The position numbers were made by a program, and so were the translations under genes. 7,313 bases of DNA from JAXHUH01 sp034211175 (lineage in GTDB: Bacteria > Actinomycetota > Acidimicrobiia > Acidimicrobiales > CAIXPF01): the NCBI GenBank assembly GCA_034211175.1, contig JAXHUH010000019.1:1-7313 (forward strand). Reading direction: 5' to 3'. The notes beneath the pieces were generated by a model that worked only from the letters and a program-made list of their open reading frames with translations, was not told the origin of the DNA and searched no databases. How positions within the stretch are numbered: the first letter of the stretch is position 1; every line of letters begins with the position of its first letter. Below are positions 1-4,367 of the stretch, in pieces.

Positions 1-46
1 GCACAAGGATGGCGAGGCGGGCCGACCCTTCGTCCATCTGGGTTGA
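1..46 (+). CDS. possible C-terminal tail of a convergent gene (partial)
   Basis: Reading from base 2, fourteen sense codons (HKDGEAGRPFVHLG) end in a TGA at 44-46. The rest of the gene would lie left of the window, so only the tail can be seen and no function can be given. Support is indirect: most codons end in G or C, as in the neighbouring genes, and a strong hairpin lies 18 nt after the stop, where a shared terminator of two convergent genes would be expected. Chance is a real alternative because the stretch is so short and other frames are also open here. Confidence 0.3.
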   Translation, partial: HKDGEAGRPFVHLG

Positions 47-64
47 GGACACGCGAGCGGCGAT

Positions 65-94
65 CGGCCCCCGACCGGGTGTGGTCGGGGGCCG
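65..94. terminator. perfect 12-bp GC-rich hairpin, probable transcription terminator
   Basis: Bases 65-76 are the exact reverse complement of 83-94, with a 6-nt loop (GGGTGT) between them. The hairpin begins 95 nt beyond the stop codon of the heme peroxidase gene on the minus strand, and 18 nt after a possible plus-strand gene end. No T-run follows on either strand. High-GC actinobacteria often have hairpin terminators without U-tracts, so this could serve both directions, but that use is inferred. Confidence 0.55.
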
Positions 95-103
95 TCGGCC
101 GGT

Positions 104-179
104 GGTTGTCGCTCCGACGTGGCGCGTTGGCCGGTGGCGTTGGCCGCCGGCGGTCGGGTTGTCGCTGCGAGGTGGCGCG
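104..179. repeat. imperfect direct repeat, 23-bp units 53 bp apart
   Basis: Bases 104-126 and 157-179 match at 21 of 23 positions (both begin GGTTGTCGCT and end GTGGCGCG). Between them a second short direct repeat, GCGTTGGCCG, occurs at 124-133 and 137-146. All of this lies in the non-coding stretch after the peroxidase stop codon. No transposase, terminal inverted repeats or CRISPR-like regularity accompanies it. It may be decayed duplication or simple-sequence drift in G/T-rich DNA. Confidence 0.5.
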
Positions 180-188
180 ACGGGGTGG

Positions 189-1655
189 CTACGTCGGGAG
201 GCCGGGCCAGTTGGTGGAGGCGAGGATGGCGCCGATGGAGGCGTAGTCCGGGGTGGGCATCCAGTTGCGGTTGGCGCCGAGGAAGCTGTGCTCGTCGAGC
301 TCGAGGAGGCCGATGAGGGTCTCGGCGACGATGCGGGCGCCGACGGGGCCGAGGCCCTCGCCGGGGTTGTGGCCGCCGCCAGGTTCTGCCCGGCCGATGA
401 TCTCGGCCTCGGCGAGGAGGTAGAGCCACAGCGGGGCGCCGGTGTCGATCGGTGGGATCGAGGTGCCGGCGACGGCGTCCTCGGAGAGCGAGCGCACCCG
501 GTCCATGACGGTGTCGACCTGGGCGTCGACCTCCGTCGCCGCGGCGACGAGCTCGGCGACGGCCTCGCCGGCGGGGAGGCGGAAGACGTTGCCCCGCAGC
601 AGGTTACGCGTCGCCAGCGACCTCTCACCGCTGGTCACGAACGGGAGCGCCAGCAGGTCGCTCGCCATCTTCGTGTCGAGCTTCTCGGCCCGTTGGACGA
701 TGCGGTCGGCGTCGGTGTCGAAGAGCTCGTGCCAGTCGACGATGGCCTCCTTCTGCCCGACCTGTGAGAAGCCCTGTCCGAGTGCGTTGCCGAACAGCTC
801 GTAGGACGAGCCCCGCAGCTGGACCTGGAGCTGCATCGGGACCATCGAGTGGCCGAACCGGTAGGCGGCGACCGCGAACTCGACGGGGATGTACGGCTCG
901 CTCACGTGGCAGTACAGCGTGCGCCCGTTGGCGAGGATGTCCTCGACGACCGGGCGGCCGCACATGGCCGACAGGAAGTCGAACACGACGCACCACTGGT
1001 AGTGCCACGTGACCTCGCGTCGCGTCACCTCGAACAGCTCGTCGGCACTCGGACCGTTGGGCTTCTTCGCGAGCTTGTCGGCCATGGCGTTGTGGAACCG
1101 GATCATGCCGAGCTGGAGCTGGCTGACCACCCGGTTCTCGTCGTTGCGGGGGTCGCCGATCATGGCCCGCCCGTTCACCGAGCGGAGCAGGTCGTTCTGC
1201 TGCGTCACCCCGGCTCCCGGCACGTCCGCACCGGTGAGCAGCTTCACGCCGTCCGCGTCGTAGAGGTACGGCTGCGCCTCGGGGCCGTCGCCGTAGATGC
1301 AGTCGAGGTCGAGCGTCGGGGTGCGGGCATTCGGCGTGTCGGCCGCCCGCTGGTTCCGGGACAGCGACGACACGACATCGAGGGTGATGTCGTGGTCGAC
1401 GAACTGGCCGAAGAACACCTGGCCGACCGGCACGGTGTCGGTGCGGTCCGAGCCCGGACCGCCGTCCATCGGTCCGCCCTTCTGCCCGATCAGCGTGAGG
1501 AGGTCGGGCCGGGTGTAGTTGGGCGGCAGGGTGCCGCCGAACATCCGGCCGAACCGGCCCGGACGAGCGGCCTCGTGCTCGCCCTCGTGGTCCGGTGAGC
1601 AGAACCTCGCCAGGCCCGGCGGCTCGTTCATCCCGTGGTGGTCGTGCTCCGCCAT
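189..1655 (-). CDS. animal-type heme peroxidase (myeloperoxidase/cyclooxygenase superfamily), 488 aa
   Basis: Predicted heme enzyme that uses H2O2 to oxidise halides, thiocyanate or organic substrates; the true substrate cannot be read from sequence. The distal motif GQFVDHD (residues 83-89) supplies Gln84, distal His88 and Asp87, the last matching the heme-ester Asp of myeloperoxidase. GDPRNDE (167-173) supplies catalytic Arg170 and the second heme-ester Glu173. The next residue is Asn, not the Met that forms the sulfonium bond in myeloperoxidase, so this pocket resembles lactoperoxidase there. YRFGHSM (265-271) carries proximal His269. TPTLDLD (112-118) fits the calcium-binding loop. The N-terminus is His-rich (MAEHDHHG) with no signal peptide or membrane segment, suggesting a cytoplasmic enzyme unless an unusual export route is used. 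The ATG at 1655 is chosen because GAGGGAG lies 9 nt upstream. An in-frame ATG at 1799 would add 48 residues but has no ribosome site, and the extension is not family-like. It is the last gene of the minus-strand series. Family assignment is firm; physiological role is unknown. Confidence 0.93.
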   Translation of the reverse strand: MAEHDHHGMNEPPGLARFCSPDHEGEHEAARPGRFGRMFGGTLPPNYTRPDLLTLIGQKGGPMDGGPGSDRTDTVPVGQVFFGQFVDHDITLDVVSSLSRNQRAADTPNARTPTLDLDCIYGDGPEAQPYLYDADGVKLLTGADVPGAGVTQQNDLLRSVNGRAMIGDPRNDENRVVSQLQLGMIRFHNAMADKLAKKPNGPSADELFEVTRREVTWHYQWCVVFDFLSAMCGRPVVEDILANGRTLYCHVSEPYIPVEFAVAAYRFGHSMVPMQLQVQLRGSSYELFGNALGQGFSQVGQKEAIVDWHELFDTDADRIVQRAEKLDTKMASDLLALPFVTSGERSLATRNLLRGNVFRLPAGEAVAELVAAATEVDAQVDTVMDRVRSLSEDAVAGTSIPPIDTGAPLWLYLLAEAEIIGRAEPGGGHNPGEGLGPVGARIVAETLIGLLELDEHSFLGANRNWMPTPDYASIGAILASTNWPGLPT

Positions 1656-1664
1656 CGGTCGCAA

Positions 1665-1671
1665 CTCCCTC
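1665..1671 (-). promoter_or_regulatory. ribosome binding site of the heme peroxidase gene
   Basis: On the minus strand GAGGGAG stands 9 nt before the ATG at 1653-1655. It is a good Shine-Dalgarno match and decides the start in favour of this codon over the upstream in-frame ATG at 1799. Confidence 0.75.
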
Positions 1672-1843
1672 GTCGTCGGGAAAGGGTTGGCAACCGCGGC
1701 ACGGCCTTCGCCGCACGCCCGCCCCGGTCCCGCATCGGCTGGATCCCGGTTATGGAACCCGTTGGAACAGAGCGGCGCGACCCGCGCGCTGATACACATT
1801 CGGCGAGGTCGCCGCCGCTGAGCGCGTCGGTCGAAGTGCGCGG
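1672..1843 (-). other. intergenic leader upstream of the peroxidase gene
   Basis: This stretch lies between the stop of the membrane-protein gene and the peroxidase ribosome site. It is slightly less GC-rich than its surroundings near 1745-1800. On the minus strand GTTCC occurs twice with a 10-nt period around 1753-1767, and a BamHI-type GGATCC palindrome lies at 1741-1746. I found no convincing -35/-10 pair and no stable hairpin followed by a T-run. A promoter for the peroxidase probably lies here, because the gap is long for an operon, but I cannot place it. Confidence 0.35.
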
Positions 1844-4270
1844 TCAGTGGTCGCTTCGGCCCTGCTGCCGCGACGTCAGGTCGACCGTGCTGGCGGGCCC
1901 GTGCTTGCCGTTGCGGGGCGCGCCCGCGTCGCTCACACCGTCCCCATCCGAGGCGACCTCGAGAGCGGCATCGCCGACCTGGTCGACGTGGCGGAGGCGG
2001 CCGGCGCCGTCGTAGAAGCTGGGCAGGAGGTCGGGGTCGGCGAGGTCGCTGCGTGCCCAGTGCTGGAGGACGGCCGTCGCCGGCTCCCGCCGCACCTGGC
2101 CGACGAGCAGGCGGAACGCCACCTCACCGGGATCGGGATCGGCGCCGGCTGCCTCGTCGCCCCCACCAGAACCGAGCGCACGCACGACGGCCCGGCGCAC
2201 CGGATCGTCCTCGTCGGCCTCGGCCAGGGCCAGCAGGTCGGTGCCGGTGCGGATCCGCAGGTCGTGGAGCGCATCGAGCATCGCGCTCGACTCGCCGTCG
2301 GTCGCCGACGGCGGGATGGCGTGGAGCTGCAACGCCGCCTGATCGACCCAGTCCAACAGGCGCTCGATGTCGAGGCGGGTGTTGACCATCAGCCGGACGA
2401 TGTCGGCGTGGGCCAGCGCCTCGATGTCGGTGATGCCCTCGTTGTTGAGGCGCTCGCGGTCGTAGATGTCGATCCCGTCGATCGTCGTGAGCAGCCGCCG
2501 GTCGGTGAACGCCTGGGTGAACAGGCTCCGGGTCGCGTCGTCGCCGACGCCGCTCGGCCGCCCGTGGAGCAACGTCCAGTCCCAGAAGCCGCGCATGAAC
2601 GTCCTCGGCAGCACCCCGGCGCCGAACGCTGCGGCGAGCAGGCTCTTCTCCCAGAACCCGCTGGCCCCGTCGACGAGCACGATCGTGTTGATCAGGTAGG
2701 CGACGATCACCACCGTGACCAGGCGGGCCGTGATCTGGTTGTAGACCTTCGGGCGCAGGTCACCGCGCATGTAGCCCCGTAGCACCAGGAACACGCCGAA
2801 GAAGTAGGCGCCGAGGAACGCCATCGCCGCCACCGACGGGCGGGGCGTGAGGAGCTGGAAGAAGTCGCCGCCCTGCTCGCGGACCAGGTCGGCCTTCGCA
2901 TCCTCCACCGCCTGAGTGGCCTGGGCGACCCCGGCCCGGGCGGCGGCAAGCGACGTCGCCACGGTCTCGGCGCTCGCGCCGTCCGACCCGTCGGCCGCCG
3001 TGCCGCCGTCGTCGTCGGCGGTGGGTGCGGCCGTCACGGTCGTGGTCGGGGCGTCGGTCGTCGAGGTCGCCCCCGAGCTCGACAGCTCCCGCGACGCCGA
3101 TGCGCCGCTCGTGGCCTCCCCGGCGGCCGACGCCGCGTCGGCCGCACCGGCGGATGCGGCATCGAGGTCGTCCGCGTCGGCCGACGCCTGGGCCTCCTCG
3201 AGCTGGTCGCGGGCGTCGGCGAGGCGATCCTCGGCGTCCTCGAGCACGATCTCGGCCGACAGCGCGGCCTGGAAGTCCCGGTTGCGGGTCGGTAGCACCA
3301 AGATCGTCCAACCGACGGCGATGAGGATCGTGGCGACCACGATCGGCGAGCGGGTCCCGGCCAGCAGCCGGCTGCGGTCCGAGGAGTGGGTCGACGCCTC
3401 ACCGAGCTGGTGGCCGTAGGCGGACTCGAGGTCGTGGAGGTTCCGGACCCGCCCGTCGAGGCGGAAGATGTTGCGCACCCACTGGCGGCGCAGCGTCCCC
3501 ACCCGCTGGCGGTCGAACTGGAAGAACATCAGCGCCGGGAAGATCGACAGGACGGCGACCATGATCGCCTGGAGCACCCGGGCCACGACCCGTCGGGTCT
3601 CCGACGTGGTCTCGGTGTCCACGCCGCCGTCGAACGACAGGATCTCCTGCAGGTTGGTGCCGTGGTAGATCGCCAGCATCGGCAGCACGACCGCGGCGGC
3701 CACGACGATGAGCAGCGACGCGACCTGGAGGATCCAGCGGCCGGTGTCGTCGGTCATCGCCTCGACCGAGCGCCCCACCACCCGGTCCTCGGGATGGTCG
3801 TGCTCGGCGGCCTCGAGCGCCTGCCGGCGCCGTCGCCACTGGGCCCACGCCACCGCACCGGCGACGGCGAAGCAACCACCCGCGGCACCCAGCACCGGTA
3901 CGAAGCCGGCGGTGCGGAGCGTGCCCCGGGCGAGGAACGTGGCGATGACCCCGGCCAACAGGACCACCAGGCCGACGACGACCGCGACCTTCGGCACCGG
4001 TGAGCGGTGGTCGTCGCCGGTATACGGGCTCACCCCGAGGATCTGCTCCTGGCGCAGCCGGGTGATCTCGTCGGCGAAGAGCGACAGCCGGGCGCCGTCG
4101 GACACCACCCGGCTGAGCGGCGACGCCCGGAACGTGCCCCGGTCCGTGGTCTCGACCCGCACCGGCCACGGCGTGCGGTTCTCGACCACGTAGCGACGCG
4201 ACGCCGAGCCGTCGAGCGCGTACGCCGCCCGCTGCTGCGGTCTCGTCGGCGTCTCGCTCGTCCCGCTCAT
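1844..4270 (-). CDS. polytopic membrane protein with coiled-coil stalk and helix-hairpin-helix-like C-terminal domain, 808 aa
   Basis: I do not recognise this as a named family. Residues 1-90 are soluble, with a short beta-like stretch (RRYVVENRTPWPVRVE, about 25-40). Hydrophobic segments follow at about 94-114, 120-145, 178-203, 231-250, 308-327, 480-498, 516-534 and 543-557. The positive-inside rule puts both ends in the cytoplasm, with basic loops (WRRRRQ, and the Arg-rich stretch after segment 4) inside. Between segments 5 and 6, at 340-465, two heptad-like Ala/Glu/Asp helices flank an Ala/Ser/Thr/Asp-rich linker, which would form an extracytoplasmic stalk. After the last segment, residues about 590-650 (IDGIDIYDRERLNNEGITD, then RLLDWVDQAAL) look like a helix-hairpin-helix/SAM-like helical domain, followed by a helical, possibly HEAT-like tail and a polar end. 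The ATG at 4270 is preferred, with GGGGG 7 nt upstream. A GTG at 4318 would add 16 residues and has no ribosome site. No catalytic motif is visible; a sensing, scaffolding or transport-associated role is only a guess. Confidence 0.85.
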   Translation of the reverse strand: MSGTSETPTRPQQRAAYALDGSASRRYVVENRTPWPVRVETTDRGTFRASPLSRVVSDGARLSLFADEITRLRQEQILGVSPYTGDDHRSPVPKVAVVVGLVVLLAGVIATFLARGTLRTAGFVPVLGAAGGCFAVAGAVAWAQWRRRRQALEAAEHDHPEDRVVGRSVEAMTDDTGRWILQVASLLIVVAAAVVLPMLAIYHGTNLQEILSFDGGVDTETTSETRRVVARVLQAIMVAVLSIFPALMFFQFDRQRVGTLRRQWVRNIFRLDGRVRNLHDLESAYGHQLGEASTHSSDRSRLLAGTRSPIVVATILIAVGWTILVLPTRNRDFQAALSAEIVLEDAEDRLADARDQLEEAQASADADDLDAASAGAADAASAAGEATSGASASRELSSSGATSTTDAPTTTVTAAPTADDDGGTAADGSDGASAETVATSLAAARAGVAQATQAVEDAKADLVREQGGDFFQLLTPRPSVAAMAFLGAYFFGVFLVLRGYMRGDLRPKVYNQITARLVTVVIVAYLINTIVLVDGASGFWEKSLLAAAFGAGVLPRTFMRGFWDWTLLHGRPSGVGDDATRSLFTQAFTDRRLLTTIDGIDIYDRERLNNEGITDIEALAHADIVRLMVNTRLDIERLLDWVDQAALQLHAIPPSATDGESSAMLDALHDLRIRTGTDLLALAEADEDDPVRRAVVRALGSGGGDEAAGADPDPGEVAFRLLVGQVRREPATAVLQHWARSDLADPDLLPSFYDGAGRLRHVDQVGDAALEVASDGDGVSDAGAPRNGKHGPASTVDLTSRQQGRSDH

Positions 4271-4277
4271 GGTTCCG

Positions 4278-4282
4278 CCCCC
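4278..4282 (-). promoter_or_regulatory. weak ribosome binding site of the membrane-protein gene
   Basis: On the minus strand GGGGG, within AACGGGGGCGG, lies 7 nt before the ATG at 4268-4270. It is a weak match but better than anything before the alternative GTG at 4316-4318, so it favours the shorter 808-residue product. Confidence 0.45.
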
Positions 4283-4354
4283 GTTCGCTGCCGCGTGCAG
4301 CTCGTGCCGTGTGCCCACGTGGTGCCGCTGACAAGGAGACGGCGCCGACCCCCG

Positions 4355-4367
4355 GCCTGATACAGGC
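4355..4367 (-). terminator. short hairpin directly after the SGNH-PhoD fusion stop codon
   Basis: On the minus strand GCCTG-TAT-CAGGC forms a 5-bp stem with a 3-nt loop starting at the base after the stop codon (TGA at 4368-4370). It is small, has no T-run, and the next gene on the same strand starts 97 nt downstream. At best it attenuates transcription; read-through into the membrane-protein gene is plausible. Confidence 0.25.

Noticed and set aside
9..767. 252-codon plus-strand open frame over the peroxidase 3' region
   Set aside because: Its composition is Gly/Arg/Val/Glu-rich and it runs antisense to well-supported peroxidase coding sequence. No ribosome site or domain was seen.
625..1716. 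363-codon minus-strand open frame inside the peroxidase gene
   Set aside because: Arg/Pro/His-rich shadow frame; the peroxidase motifs are all in the other frame.
1754..1768. GGAAC-type element on the plus strand that resembles an ECF sigma -35 box
   Set aside because: There is no plus-strand gene to drive and no matching -10 element; the plus-strand frames here are shadows.
1656..1799. 48-residue N-terminal extension of the peroxidase from the ATG at 1799
   Set aside because: There is no Shine-Dalgarno sequence before 1799, whereas GAGGGAG stands 9 nt before the ATG at 1655. The extension is neither a signal peptide nor similar to the family N-terminus.
2876..3253. Low-complexity Ala/Ser/Thr/Asp segment as a sign of a frameshift in the membrane-protein gene
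   Set aside because: The same frame continues into clear membrane segments and heptad-like helices on both sides, so it is a linker in a continuous protein and not a shifted frame.
4271..4367. TTGTCA on the minus strand (around 4327-4332) as a -35 box for the membrane-protein gene
   Set aside because: No AT-rich -10 hexamer lies 16-18 nt downstream, so the match alone is not enough to call a promoter.
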